64,000 nucleotides of DNA from Paraburkholderia sp. (lineage in GTDB: Bacteria; Pseudomonadota; Gammaproteobacteria; Burkholderiales; Burkholderiaceae), in assembly GCF_028283785.1 (NCBI RefSeq), contig NZ_JAPWKB010000005.1, positions 310,001-374,000 on the forward strand, written 5' to 3'. Shown here in pieces: positions 6,971 through 15,802 of the stretch (its first letter is position 1; each line of letters starts with the position of its first letter). The notes beneath the pieces are model-generated. The model was not told the origin of the DNA. It made no database searches and saw only the letters and a list, made by a program, of their open reading frames with translations. A program made the position numbers and the translations under genes.

Positions 6971-8448
6971 ACGATATCAATCCAGTCAATCCGGTCGCGA
7001 TGACCGTCTTCATCGCCTTCTTCGTTCTCGTCACTGTCGTCGGTTTCTTTGCGGCACGCTGGAAGCGCGGCGACCTGACGCAACTGCATGAATGGGGTCT
7101 CGGCGGACGTCAGTTCGGCACCGTCATTTCGTGGTTCCTGGTCGGCGGCGACTTCTATACCGCCTATACCGTGATCGCGGTTCCGGCACTCGTCTACTCG
7201 GTCGGCGCATACGGTTTCTTCGCGTTGCCGTACACGATCATCGTCTACCCGTTCGTGTTCGCGGTGATGCCTAAACTGTGGAAAATCGCGAAGGCGCGAG
7301 ACCACATCACGGCGGCCGATTACGTCCACGGCGAATACGGCGGCAAGTGGTTCCCGGCTGCGGTCGCGTTGACGGGTATCGTCGCGACGATGCCGTATAT
7401 CGCGCTCCAACTGGTCGGTATGCAGGTGGTGATCAAGGGACTCGGCGTCACCGGCGAATTGCCGCTGATCGTCGCATTCGTGATTCTCGCGCTGTACACG
7501 TACACGAGCGGCCTGCGTGCGCCGGCGATGATCGCGTTCGTCAAGGACATCATGATCTACATCGTCGTGATCGCCGCCGTCTGGCTGATCCCGTCGAAGC
7601 TCGGCGGCTACGCTCACGTGTTCGATGCAGCCGATACGTATTTCAAGGCCAAGGGCGGCGCCACCGGCATCATCCTGAAGCCGACGCAATTCACCGCCTA
7701 CGCATCGCTCGCACTGGGCTCGGCGCTCGCGGCGTTCATGTATCCGCATACGATGACGGCCGTGCTGTCGTCGTCGTCCGCGCAGACGGTGCGCAAGAAC
7801 GCGATTTTCCTGCCGGCGTACACGTTGTTGCTCGGCCTGATCGCGTTGCTCGGCTATATGGCCATCGCAGCGGGCGTGCATGTGAAATCGGCTTCGGACA
7901 TGGTGCCGACGCTGTTCAACACGCTGTTCCCGTCGTGGTTCGTCGGCTTCGCGGCGGCGGCGATTGCCATCAGTGCGCTGGTGCCTGCCGCCATCATGTC
8001 GATCGGCGCAGCGAACCTGTTCACGCGTAACCTGTGGCGTCCGCTGGTCGCACCGTCGATGGGTCCGGCTCAGGAAGCGTCGACCGCGAAGATCGTGTCG
8101 CTGGTCGTGAAGTTCGGCGCGCTGCTGTTCATCGTGTTCCTGCCGACGCAATACGCCATCGACCTTCAGTTGCTCGGCGGCGTGTGGATCCTGCAGATCT
8201 TCCCGGCAATCGTGTTCTCGCTGTACACGCGTCGACTGAACACGCCGGGGCTGTTTCTCGGCTGGCTGGTCGGCATCGTGATCGGCACGAGCCTCGCGAT
8301 CATCCAGGGTCTGAAGCCGGTGTTCGCGCTGCATCTCGGCGACGCAACGTACCCGCTGTATATCGGTCTGATCGCGCTGGCGGCGAATATCGTCGTCACG
8401 TTTATCGTGTCGGCTGTCACGCCGAAACGCGCGGCCGTTTCCGTCTAA
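6967..8448 (+). CDS. Sodium:solute symporter (SSS family, MctP-like monocarboxylate/organic-acid type)
   Basis: This 493-residue polytopic carrier has about 13 hydrophobic helices. The early SSS features GLGGRQFGTVISWFLVGGDFYTAYTV and the core motif region ITAADYVHGEYGGKWFPAAVALTGIVATMPYIALQLVG are both present. The conserved FMYPHTMTAVLSS segment follows. Closest in character to the MctP-type carriers that take up lactate, pyruvate and similar monocarboxylates with a cation; the exact substrate is inferred. It overlaps the DUF3311 gene by four bases and is followed 32 bases later by a strong terminator, so the pair forms a complete transcription unit. Confidence 0.9.
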   Translation: MNDINPVNPVAMTVFIAFFVLVTVVGFFAARWKRGDLTQLHEWGLGGRQFGTVISWFLVGGDFYTAYTVIAVPALVYSVGAYGFFALPYTIIVYPFVFAVMPKLWKIAKARDHITAADYVHGEYGGKWFPAAVALTGIVATMPYIALQLVGMQVVIKGLGVTGELPLIVAFVILALYTYTSGLRAPAMIAFVKDIMIYIVVIAAVWLIPSKLGGYAHVFDAADTYFKAKGGATGIILKPTQFTAYASLALGSALAAFMYPHTMTAVLSSSSAQTVRKNAIFLPAYTLLLGLIALLGYMAIAAGVHVKSASDMVPTLFNTLFPSWFVGFAAAAIAISALVPAAIMSIGAANLFTRNLWRPLVAPSMGPAQEASTAKIVSLVVKFGALLFIVFLPTQYAIDLQLLGGVWILQIFPAIVFSLYTRRLNTPGLFLGWLVGIVIGTSLAIIQGLKPVFALHLGDATYPLYIGLIALAANIVVTFIVSAVTPKRAAVSV

Positions 8449-8480
8449 GCCTGCTTCTGCCACTTCGAGCGGTTGCCCGA

Positions 8481-8518
8481 AAAACCGGTGACGGCACATG
8501 CCGTCACCGGTTTTTTTT
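8481..8518 (+). terminator. Strong Rho-independent terminator of the symporter operon
   Basis: A 15-bp perfect stem (AAAACCGGTGACGGC, 8481-8495, with its complement at 8500-8514) has a 4-base loop and an eight-T run. Confidence 0.92.
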
Positions 8519-8531
8519 CAGCCTTCACGCG

Positions 8532-8556
8532 TCACACATCACACATCACACATCAC
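8532..8556. repeat. Short tandem repeat, TCACACA x 3.6
   Basis: Three full copies of TCACACA and a partial fourth lie between the symporter terminator and the stop of the minus-strand membrane protein gene. The stop codon itself (8553-8555) is inside the last copy. Such heptamer tracts can vary in copy number by slippage. Copy changes here would alter only the 3' end. Confidence 0.8.
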
Positions 8557-9413
8557 GCAGGGCGGTGCTTCTCCGATAGCGCCAGCAACGCGAATCCGCA
8601 CATCGCGATCACGATCAGCCATATCAAGGTCTCGTCCCAGAAGAAGTGCCACGGATTGCGCGGCCAGTACAGCTTCAGAAACACATAGCTCGACGTGCAC
8701 GACACGACCATGTACGACGCGAGCGCGACGAGCAGAATCCCCGCTTCGCGCACCGCGCGTTTGCGCTGCCCGGTCAATTCGCCTCCCACCAGCATCAGCG
8801 ACAAGCCAATCAGGATGAAGACGCCCGCACCCGATTGCGTGGCAGTGGCATGCGCGGGCGCCTGACCGTTGAACAGTCCATAGAGCGTGACGAGCATTAC
8901 GAACGCCGCAAGACCGTATAACAGGCGTCCGGCAGCCAGTCGCGCCGCACGCCAGCCGCCGTCCGGCTCGAACGCGGCCGGACCGATATCGACCCGCGAC
9001 AGCACCAGCACCGCCGCCGGCACGCAGGCGATCAGCAAACCCCACACGGTCGAACCCAGCGACGTCGTGGTGGTCAGCAGATCGACGGCGGCATTGACCG
9101 CCGTGACGCCGATCAGAACGGGTTTCGCGCGCGACATCCCGCGCATCAGCGCAATCGCGATGCCGAGATTGGCCAGCGCGACGCTGCCGAGCCACATCCA
9201 TTGCAGCGGCGCGGACAGACGCGATGTCGGTGTCAGCGCAACGTCGATCGAATGCGCGGCGTGATACGCCCGATACAGCAGAAGCAGGCAACTCACTGCG
9301 GAAAAGTACAGAAAGCAACCGACGAAAGACGGCAGCAACGAGCGCGTCGTCACAGGTGGCGCAGTGGCGTTCATAGGAGTTCTGGTTGGAGCATGCCCGG
9401 TCGATACAGACAT
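8553..9413 (-). CDS. Multi-pass membrane protein of unknown function
   Basis: The protein is up to 286 residues (274 if the ATG at 9374 is used) and I do not recognise the family. About seven hydrophobic segments are visible, among them FVGCFLYFSAVSCLLLLY, MWLGSVALANLGIAIALM, VWGLLIACVPAAVLVLS, LLYGLAAFVMLVTLYGLF, VFILIGLSLMLVGGEL, ILLVALASYMVVSCTSSYVF and TLIWLIVIAMCGFALLAL. The N-terminus is polar and short, with no cleavable signal evident. It is flanked by convergent and same-strand genes with no shared theme; the hybrid kinase gene upstream (9498) may be cotranscribed, as the gap is 84 bases. Confidence 0.75.
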   Translation of the reverse strand: MSVSTGHAPTRTPMNATAPPVTTRSLLPSFVGCFLYFSAVSCLLLLYRAYHAAHSIDVALTPTSRLSAPLQWMWLGSVALANLGIAIALMRGMSRAKPVLIGVTAVNAAVDLLTTTTSLGSTVWGLLIACVPAAVLVLSRVDIGPAAFEPDGGWRAARLAAGRLLYGLAAFVMLVTLYGLFNGQAPAHATATQSGAGVFILIGLSLMLVGGELTGQRKRAVREAGILLVALASYMVVSCTSSYVFLKLYWPRNPWHFFWDETLIWLIVIAMCGFALLALSEKHRPA

Positions 9414-9497
9414 CGCGCAAAAGCCGATTGCCTGCCTTACCGCGTATTACGGCACGAACCGCCGGAAATTGAGGGCGGCGGGATTCCCCGCGCGCCG

Positions 9498-11540
9498 TCA
9501 GCGCCGGTTTTCCAGAACGAAGCGGACCTTGCGCGCGAGTGCCTCGCGCGTATAGGGCTTGACCAGCAACTCGACGCCTTGATCGAGCCGGCCGCCATGC
9601 ACGATGGCCTCTTGCGTATAGCCGGACGTGAACAGCACGCCGATCTCGGGCAACCGCTCGCGGGCGCGCGCCGCCAGCTCCGTGCTGCGCAACGGGCCGG
9701 GCATCACGACATCGGTGAAGAGAAGATCGACGGGAATGCCGCTTTCGACGATCGCGAGTCCGCTCGACGCGTTACCGGCTTTCAGCACGCGATAGCCGAG
9801 TTCCTTCAACATCTCGACGACGACCGATTGCACGCCTTCGTCGTCCTCGATCACCAGAATGGTTTCCGAGCCGCCCGTCACCGCTTGCAACGCACCCGGC
9901 GCGACCTGCGCTTCGATATCGAGCGAACGCGGCAGATACACGCTGACGGTGGTGCCACGGCCCACGTCGCTGTCGATCGTCACGTGCCCGCAGGATTGCT
10001 TGACGAAGCCGAACACCATCGACAGTCCAAGGCCCGAGCCCTTGCCTTCCGGCTTGGTCGTAAAGAACGGCTCGAACGCCTGACTGACGACGTCGGGCGA
10101 CATCCCGCAGCCCGTGTCGCTCACCGACAGCCGCACGTAGTGCCCCGGCAGCACATCTTGTTCGTTGCGCGCGAAATCGGCGTCGAGTTCGACGTTGTCG
10201 ACGTGGATCGAAAGCGTGCCGCTGCCGTCCATCGCATCGCGCGCGTTGATGCACAGATTGAGCACCGCGTTCTCGACCTGCGCGGTATCCACGAAGGTAT
10301 TCCACAGGCCGTCGGCGATACGGATCTCGATCTCGAACGCCTCGCCGAGCGTGCGTCCCAACATGTCGTGCATCGCCGTCAGTGCGCGCCCGACGTTGAC
10401 GACCTTCGGTTCGAGCGCCTGACGCCGGCTGAACGCGAGCAGATAGCTGGCGAGTTTCGCACCGCGATCGACGGCCACCAGCGCGTTGTCCATCCGCTGC
10501 GTCGCGCGCGCATTGCCTGCGACTTCGCGCGGAAGCAGTTGAAGGTTGCCGGAAATGACCTGAAGCAGATTGTTGAAATCGTGCGCGACGCCACCCGTCA
10601 AACGGCCGATCGCTTCCATTTTTTGCGCCTGCTGCAACGCGAGTTCCGCCTGCCGGAGCGCCTCGGCAGTTTCGCGATCCGCCGTCGTATCGCGACCGAT
10701 CGCAAGCGTCACGCCGTCGCGTTGCGCGCCGGTCCAGTCGATCGTCGTATAGCCGCCGTCCTTGCGCAACACCCGCGATTCGACGCGAAACGACACCTCG
10801 TTGTCCTTGCGGGAAAGCTGTCCGGCACCGAATTTCGGCCAGTCGTCCCGATGCACGAGATCGACGATGCGCCGTTCGATCACGTCCGCCTCGCTCCAGC
10901 CGAGCAGGCTCAGAAACGCCGGATTGACCGACTGGAGCCGTCCTTCCGGACCGATCACGACCATTGCATCCACCGACAGCCGCCACATCCGGTTGCGATC
11001 CGCCGTGCGCGCTTTCACTTCGTCTTCGAGCGCCGCCGCGAACGCCTGCAACTTGCGTTCGGCGAACACCTTCGCGGTGGTTTCGACAACCGTGTCGAGC
11101 AGACCGGTGACGTTGCCGTGTTCATCGAAAACCGGGCTGTAGCAAAACGTAAAGTAAGTCTGCTCGACGACGCCGTAGCGGATCACTTCGAGCGGAAAAT
11201 CTTCGATGAAGGTGGACTCGCCCGCGAGCGTGCGCTCGGCAATCGGCCCGATGACGTCCCACGCTTCGGCCCACACATCGCGGAACGAGCGGCCGAGCGC
11301 GAACGGCTTGCGGCCGAGGATCGGCACGAAAGCGTCGTTGTAGATCATCGTCAGTTCGCGGCCGACCGCGAGACACCCCGGAAAATTCGACGCCAGCACC
11401 ATATTCGCCGCGACGCGCAGCGAAGCCGGCCACCGCTCGATCGGGCCGAGCGGCGTCGTGTGCCAATGATGCGTCCTGACGCGGTCGGCCATCGCGCCGC
11501 GCGCGTAGATCGGGATACCTGAAATGGGTGTGTCGTCCAC
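9498..11540 (-). CDS. PAS-domain hybrid sensor histidine kinase/response regulator
   Basis: A 680-residue cytoplasmic signalling protein with no membrane segment. In order: a PAS-like domain at about 45-160 (NFPGCLAVGRELTMIYNDAF), a second PAS at about 185-290 (SVDAMVVIGPEGRLQSVNPAF), a dimerisation/phosphoacceptor helix with His320 (LTGGVAHDFNNLLQ), an ATPase domain with N-box NLCINARDAM and G-boxes DTGCGM and GSGLGLSM, and a C-terminal receiver at about 560-675 with phosphoacceptor Asp610 (LLFTDVVMPGP). The phosphorelay from His to the fused Asp suggests an output via an unlinked partner or the receiver itself. Signal and target are unknown. Confidence 0.92.
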   Translation of the reverse strand: MDDTPISGIPIYARGAMADRVRTHHWHTTPLGPIERWPASLRVAANMVLASNFPGCLAVGRELTMIYNDAFVPILGRKPFALGRSFRDVWAEAWDVIGPIAERTLAGESTFIEDFPLEVIRYGVVEQTYFTFCYSPVFDEHGNVTGLLDTVVETTAKVFAERKLQAFAAALEDEVKARTADRNRMWRLSVDAMVVIGPEGRLQSVNPAFLSLLGWSEADVIERRIVDLVHRDDWPKFGAGQLSRKDNEVSFRVESRVLRKDGGYTTIDWTGAQRDGVTLAIGRDTTADRETAEALRQAELALQQAQKMEAIGRLTGGVAHDFNNLLQVISGNLQLLPREVAGNARATQRMDNALVAVDRGAKLASYLLAFSRRQALEPKVVNVGRALTAMHDMLGRTLGEAFEIEIRIADGLWNTFVDTAQVENAVLNLCINARDAMDGSGTLSIHVDNVELDADFARNEQDVLPGHYVRLSVSDTGCGMSPDVVSQAFEPFFTTKPEGKGSGLGLSMVFGFVKQSCGHVTIDSDVGRGTTVSVYLPRSLDIEAQVAPGALQAVTGGSETILVIEDDEGVQSVVVEMLKELGYRVLKAGNASSGLAIVESGIPVDLLFTDVVMPGPLRSTELAARARERLPEIGVLFTSGYTQEAIVHGGRLDQGVELLVKPYTREALARKVRFVLENRR

Positions 11541-11635
11541 AGCTGACCGTGTCCTGTGTTGCGAAGCCAGTGATTCGATGCCGCGATAGCCGGGGCTTTC
11601 ATGTTCGAAGCACCGCGCCGGACAAAATTATCGCA

Positions 11636-12556
11636 TCAACTTTTGCCCGGCACTTTCCGGCGCTCACGCGGGCTTTCGGTCCGTTCCCGCAGCAAGACCT
11701 GGTCCGAGCAGGCCAGAAAACCCTTGATCAGCCGGGCACGCGGCGACGCGCGATGCCACAGCACGCCGAAGCGGCGCGGTTCGGTCTGCACCGGCAACGC
11801 GAGTTTCGCGACCTCCAGATGCGTGGTCAGCGGCGACACGATATCCGGCACCAGCGACACCCCCAGCCCGCGATCGACCATCATCGCGATCGCCATCAGC
11901 GAGTTCAGCTCGAACAGTTCGTGCGGAACGATCTTCGCCGCCCGCAGATACTGGTCGGCCTGTTTGCCGCCGCCGAGCGACCGGTCGTAGCGGATAAACG
12001 GCTCGCGCGCGAGCAGATCGTGCGGATCGCGGCCGGCGAGTCGCGACGGCGCGAGCACGACGATCGGCTCCTCGCGCAGCAGGTGCCAGTCGTACGCTTT
12101 CGGCAACGCGAAAGCCGGATGCAGGCACACCGCGACGTCCACATCGCCGCGTTGCAGCGCTTCATACAGTTCCATCGACGTGCCGGCGCGAATCAGCACG
12201 TTCGCCTGCGGGAACGCGCTCGCGAATCGCGCCAGCACGTCCGGCACGAGGCTCAGCAACGCGGTGGTGATCGTGCCGATCCGCAGTTCCCCAGCCGCCA
12301 CGCCTTCGAGCGCGAACGCTTTCAGTTCCCCGAACTCGCGCACCAGCCCGCGCGCCCGTTCGATCACGCGATAGCCCGCCTCGGTCGGCATCACCGTGCG
12401 GCCGGAGCGCACCAGCAACTCGACGCCCAGTTCGCGCTCCAGCGACTGAACCTGCTGTGCGACCGCGGCCGGCGTCACGCCGATCCGGCGCGCGGCTTCC
12501 GCCATCGAACCGCTATCGACGACGAGCAACAGATTGGCGAGAAAGGCGACGTCCAT
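11636..12556 (-). CDS. LysR family transcriptional regulator of the CoA-lyase/transporter operon
   Basis: A 306-residue LysR protein. The winged helix-turn-helix is at residues 1-60 (FLANLLLVVDSGSMAEAARRIGVTPAAVAQQVQSLERELG), followed by the two-lobed effector domain (ELRIGTITTALLSLVPDVLARFASAFPQANVLI, later DRGLGVSLVPDIV). It is divergent from the gene at 12659 and separated by 102 bases that contain two copies of GATAGTTTATCT. LysR proteins typically activate the divergent operon when the pathway substrate or an intermediate binds; here the target is probably the five-gene cluster 12659-18553. Confidence 0.93.
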   Translation of the reverse strand: MDVAFLANLLLVVDSGSMAEAARRIGVTPAAVAQQVQSLERELGVELLVRSGRTVMPTEAGYRVIERARGLVREFGELKAFALEGVAAGELRIGTITTALLSLVPDVLARFASAFPQANVLIRAGTSMELYEALQRGDVDVAVCLHPAFALPKAYDWHLLREEPIVVLAPSRLAGRDPHDLLAREPFIRYDRSLGGGKQADQYLRAAKIVPHELFELNSLMAIAMMVDRGLGVSLVPDIVSPLTTHLEVAKLALPVQTEPRRFGVLWHRASPRARLIKGFLACSDQVLLRERTESPRERRKVPGKS

Positions 12557-12559
12557 AAC

Positions 12560-12603
12560 GATAGTTTATCTGTCGTTTGAAGATAGGTCTGGATAGTTTA
12601 TCT
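12560..12603. promoter_or_regulatory. Direct repeat GATAGTTTATCT, likely LysR binding sites
   Basis: Identical 12-mers lie at 12560-12571 and 12592-12603, 32 bases apart (three helical turns). Each contains the palindrome GATA-N3-TATC, and one lies 4 bases from the LysR start codon. Spacing, symmetry and position fit a LysR recognition/activation pair; the role is inferred. Confidence 0.65.
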
Positions 12604-12658
12604 AAATCCAGACGAGTTTTAGACTGGCTTCCAGTAAATCAAAGAATGGAACGGAGAC

Positions 12659-13573
12659 ATGAGAAGCAAACTGTTCGTGCCTGCCTCGCGACCGGAACTG
12701 TTCGCGAAGGCGCTGGCCAGCGCCGCCGATGCGCTGTCGTTCGATCTTGAAGACAGCGTCGCCGCCGAGCGCAAACCGCAAGCGCGCGCCGCGTTGCGCG
12801 AGTTGTTCCGTTCCGGTGACATCGGGCAGGCCGACCGCCGCAAAGTGCTGATCGTGCGCGTCAACGCAATCGACACCCCGCATTTCAGCGCGGATATCGA
12901 CGCCGTCGCGCAGCGCGGCGTCGATCTGATCAATCTCCCGAAACCCGAAACCGCCGACGACGTGCGCGCCGCCGCGGCCGCGCTCGACAAGGCCGAAGCC
13001 GCCAACGGCGTGACCACGCCGATCCGTCTGCTGCTCAACGTCGAATCGCCGAAAGCGTTGCGCCACGCCGCCGAACTGGCCGCCGCGCATCCCCGCGTGG
13101 CGGGTCTGCAACTCGGCCTCGGCGATCTGTTCGAACCGCTCGGTATTGCGCGCCGCGAAGTCGCGGCGATCCAGCAGGCGATGTTCACGTTGCGTATCGC
13201 CGCCGGTGAAGCAGGCGTGTTCGCGTACGACTCGGCGTTCGCCAATATCAAGGATGAAGCCGGTTTTCGCGCCGAAGCGCAGCTCGCGCGGTCGATGGGC
13301 TTTCTCGGCAAGAGCTGCATTCATCCGGCGCAGATCGCGTTGGCGAACGAGGTATTCCGTCCGTCCGACGACGACATCGCGCATGCCGTGCGCGTCGTCG
13401 AAGCCGCGCGCGAAGCCGACGCCAACGGTATCGGCGCTTACGTGGTGGACGGCAAGATGATCGATCCGCCGTTCGTCGAACGTGCCCGCGCGCTGGTGCG
13501 CGACGCAGCGCGACTCGGCCTGCTCAGCGATGCGCAACGCAGCGCGCTGGCCGACGGCATCGCGCGCGACTGA
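12659..13573 (+). CDS. CoA-ester lyase, HpcH/HpaI-CitE (citrate lyase beta-like) family
   Basis: A 304-residue TIM-barrel lyase with the usual N-terminus MRSKLFVPASRPELF. Metal-site acidic residues appear in ALSFDLEDSVAAE and LQLGLGDLFEPLG, with the later conserved GKSCIHPAQI. Relatives cleave malyl-, citramalyl- or 3-hydroxy-3-acyl-CoA esters to acetyl-CoA plus a 2-oxoacid. It is the first gene after the LysR sites. The CoA-transferase gene follows 52 bases later, suggesting that enzyme makes the CoA ester cleaved here. The substrate is inferred to be a hydroxy-dicarboxylyl-CoA. GGAG lies unusually close to the ATG (two bases), but the start fits the family's conserved N-terminus. Confidence 0.88.
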   Translation: MRSKLFVPASRPELFAKALASAADALSFDLEDSVAAERKPQARAALRELFRSGDIGQADRRKVLIVRVNAIDTPHFSADIDAVAQRGVDLINLPKPETADDVRAAAAALDKAEAANGVTTPIRLLLNVESPKALRHAAELAAAHPRVAGLQLGLGDLFEPLGIARREVAAIQQAMFTLRIAAGEAGVFAYDSAFANIKDEAGFRAEAQLARSMGFLGKSCIHPAQIALANEVFRPSDDDIAHAVRVVEAAREADANGIGAYVVDGKMIDPPFVERARALVRDAARLGLLSDAQRSALADGIARD

Positions 13574-13625
13574 CACGCCGCGCCACGCCGCATCCCCCGA
13601 CATAGCCATACCGATGGAGCCTCTC

Positions 13626-14831
13626 ATGGAACGTTCGTCCCACTCATCCGAAGCCGCAGCAACGGGACCGTTGGCGGGGATTCGCGTGCTCGACCTGAGC
13701 GCCTATATTGCCGGCCCGTACGGCTGCACGCTGCTCGCCGATCAAGGCGCGGAAGTCATCAAGATCGAACCGCCGACTGGCGACAACCTGCGCAAGTATC
13801 CGTCCACGCTCGAAGCCGAAAGCCGCGCGTTTCTGGGCGTGAATCGCGGCAAGCGCGGCCTCGTGCTCGACCTGAAGCAGCCGGAAGCGCTCGCGGTCCT
13901 GATTAAGCTCGTGAAATCCGCCGACGTGCTGGTGCACAACTTCCGCCCGAACGTGCCCGCGCGTCTGGGCATCGCCTACGAGCAGTTGCGCGACGTGAAT
14001 CCGCGCCTGATCTACTGCGCCGTTACCGGTTATGGCGATACCGGTCCGAACAAGGAAAAAGCCGGTTACGACCAGGTGCTGCAAACGATGAGCGGCATGT
14101 GTACGTTGCAGGGCAAGCGTGGCGGCCCGCCGGAGATCCTGTACGGGTCGGTGGTCGATTACTACGCGGCGGCAATGGTGGCCGCGGGCGTGTCGTCGGC
14201 GCTCTTCGAGCGCGAACGCAACGGCGCCGGACAGTATGTCGGCGTGTCGCTGCTGCGCAGCGCGTTGACGATGCAATCGGCACGGATGATCTGGGCCGAC
14301 AGCGAACCGAAAGACGTCGGCCGCGATATGCGTTCCGGCGGCATCACCGGCATTCATCCGACCCGCGACGGCTACCTGTACATCTCCGCGAATACGCCGC
14401 ATTTCTGGCAGGCGTTGTGCGAGAAAACCGGCCTCGACGCGCTCGCCACCAACGAGCGCTACGACACCGTGCGCAAGCGCGCGCAGCATTGCGACGAGAT
14501 CGTGCCGCAATTGCACGCAGCGCTTCAGGCGCGCTCGGCGCCCGAATGGGAAGCGCTGTTCGGCGAAGCCGTGCCGTGCGCCGCCGCGCGCAGCATCGAG
14601 GATATGTTCGACGATCCGCAAGTGCTCGCCGAAGACATGGTCGCGACGTATCACTATCCCGGCGTCGGCACGTATCGCGGTTTCAAGCAGCCGATCCGTT
14701 TCAGCGCCACGCCCGGCCCCGAGCCGGTTGCCGCGCCCGCCTTCGGCCAGCATTCGACCGAGGTGCTGCGCGACGAAGGCTGGAGCGACGCCGAAATCGA
14801 CGCGCTGCGCGCAACGCGCGCGGTACTCTGA
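13626..14831 (+). CDS. CaiB/BaiF family (class III) CoA-transferase
   Basis: A 401-residue protein. Signatures are the N-terminal LAGIRVLDLSAYIAGPYGCTLLADQGAEVIKIEPP, the GVNRGKRGLVLDL loop, and AGYDQVLQTMSGM carrying the aspartate (about Asp149) that forms the acyl-anhydride intermediate in this family. The start at 13626 is preceded at six bases by GGAG; an alternative ATG at 13614 has no ribosome-binding site. These enzymes move CoA between organic acids, commonly from succinyl-CoA. Placed between a CitE-like lyase and organic-acid transporters, it most likely activates the substrate imported by the operon's carriers. Confidence 0.9.
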   Translation: MERSSHSSEAAATGPLAGIRVLDLSAYIAGPYGCTLLADQGAEVIKIEPPTGDNLRKYPSTLEAESRAFLGVNRGKRGLVLDLKQPEALAVLIKLVKSADVLVHNFRPNVPARLGIAYEQLRDVNPRLIYCAVTGYGDTGPNKEKAGYDQVLQTMSGMCTLQGKRGGPPEILYGSVVDYYAAAMVAAGVSSALFERERNGAGQYVGVSLLRSALTMQSARMIWADSEPKDVGRDMRSGGITGIHPTRDGYLYISANTPHFWQALCEKTGLDALATNERYDTVRKRAQHCDEIVPQLHAALQARSAPEWEALFGEAVPCAAARSIEDMFDDPQVLAEDMVATYHYPGVGTYRGFKQPIRFSATPGPEPVAAPAFGQHSTEVLRDEGWSDAEIDALRATRAVL

Positions 14832-14877
14832 GTTCAGGTTTCGGCGCACGGCAACCGCATCAGGACGGAGACGAACG

Positions 14878-15732
14878 ATGGCAACGCCACAGACCCGATT
14901 GACCGCACCGGCCGGCGCGTGCGATGCGCACATGCACATTTACGATCGCCGTTTTATCGCGGACGGCGCGTCGCTGGCGGGCTTCCAGGAAGGCGCGAGC
15001 GTCGACGATTACCGTCGGGTACAGACCCGCATCGGCACGCAGCGCACCGTCGTCGTGACGCCGCGCATCTACGGCACCGACAACGCCGTCACGCTCGACG
15101 CGATCCGCCAGCTGGGTCATGACCGCACGCGCGGCGTCGCGGTGCTGTCGCCCGCCGTCACCGATACGCAACTCGCCGCGCTGCATGACGGCGGCATTCG
15201 CGGCATCCGTTTCACGCTGTACACGCCCGCGCATGCAGTCGTCACCTTCGAGATGGTCGAGCCGCTGGCGCGCCGTGTCGCGGAGCTTGGCTGGCACGTG
15301 CAACTGCATTGGACCGCAGCGCAGATCGTCGAGCATCAGGCGATGCTCGCGCGCCTGCCGTCGTCGATCGTGTTCGATCATCTGGCCCGCTTGCCGTTGC
15401 CCGAACGCACGTCGCATCCGGCCTACGACGTGGTGCGGCGACTCGCCGACAACGGCCGCGTGTGGGTCAAGCTGTCCGGTCCGTATCTCGACTCGGCACT
15501 CGGCCTGACCCACGGTTACGCCGATACGACGCCGACCGCGCGTGCATGGATCGATGCGTTGCCGACGCGCGTGGTGTGGGGCAGCGACTGGCCTCACGTC
15601 ACCGAAACCCACAAGCCGGACGACGCCGATCTGCTCGATCTGCTCGGCACCTGGACGGGTGACGACGCCACCCGCCGACGCATTCTGGTCGACAACCCGG
15701 CCGCGCTCTACGGCTTCGCCACGGCGCAATGA
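14878..15732 (+). CDS. Amidohydrolase-superfamily hydrolase (PDC lactonase-like)
   Basis: The protein has 284 residues, starting at an ATG with GGAG eight bases upstream. The amidohydrolase-2 fold is indicated by the N-terminal metal motif HMH (residues 18-20, in CDAHMHIYDRRF), VFDHLARLP, VWVKLSGPYLDSA and the terminal VVWGSDWPHVTE aspartate strand. The nearest well-known member is 2-pyrone-4,6-dicarboxylate lactonase; others hydrolyse sugar or aromatic lactones. In this operon it could open a lactone to give the hydroxy acid that the CoA-transferase then activates. The function within the pathway is inferred. Confidence 0.85.
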   Translation: MATPQTRLTAPAGACDAHMHIYDRRFIADGASLAGFQEGASVDDYRRVQTRIGTQRTVVVTPRIYGTDNAVTLDAIRQLGHDRTRGVAVLSPAVTDTQLAALHDGGIRGIRFTLYTPAHAVVTFEMVEPLARRVAELGWHVQLHWTAAQIVEHQAMLARLPSSIVFDHLARLPLPERTSHPAYDVVRRLADNGRVWVKLSGPYLDSALGLTHGYADTTPTARAWIDALPTRVVWGSDWPHVTETHKPDDADLLDLLGTWTGDDATRRRILVDNPAALYGFATAQ

Positions 15733-15802
15733 CACGCACTGAATCCCCCTGATCGACGCACGCCAAGAACGCGCGAAACACAATGAATCTCCGGAGACAC
15801 GT

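Noticed and set aside
6943..8499. A 518-codon minus-strand frame opposite the symporter
   Set aside because: Composition dominated by Arg, Asp and His; shadow of the symporter gene.
8532..8556. Possible CRISPR-like repeat
   Set aside because: The unit is 7 bases with no spacers; it is a simple tandem repeat.
9201..11522. A 773-codon plus-strand open frame opposite the hybrid kinase
   Set aside because: Arginine-rich shadow of the minus-strand kinase, with no domain resemblance.
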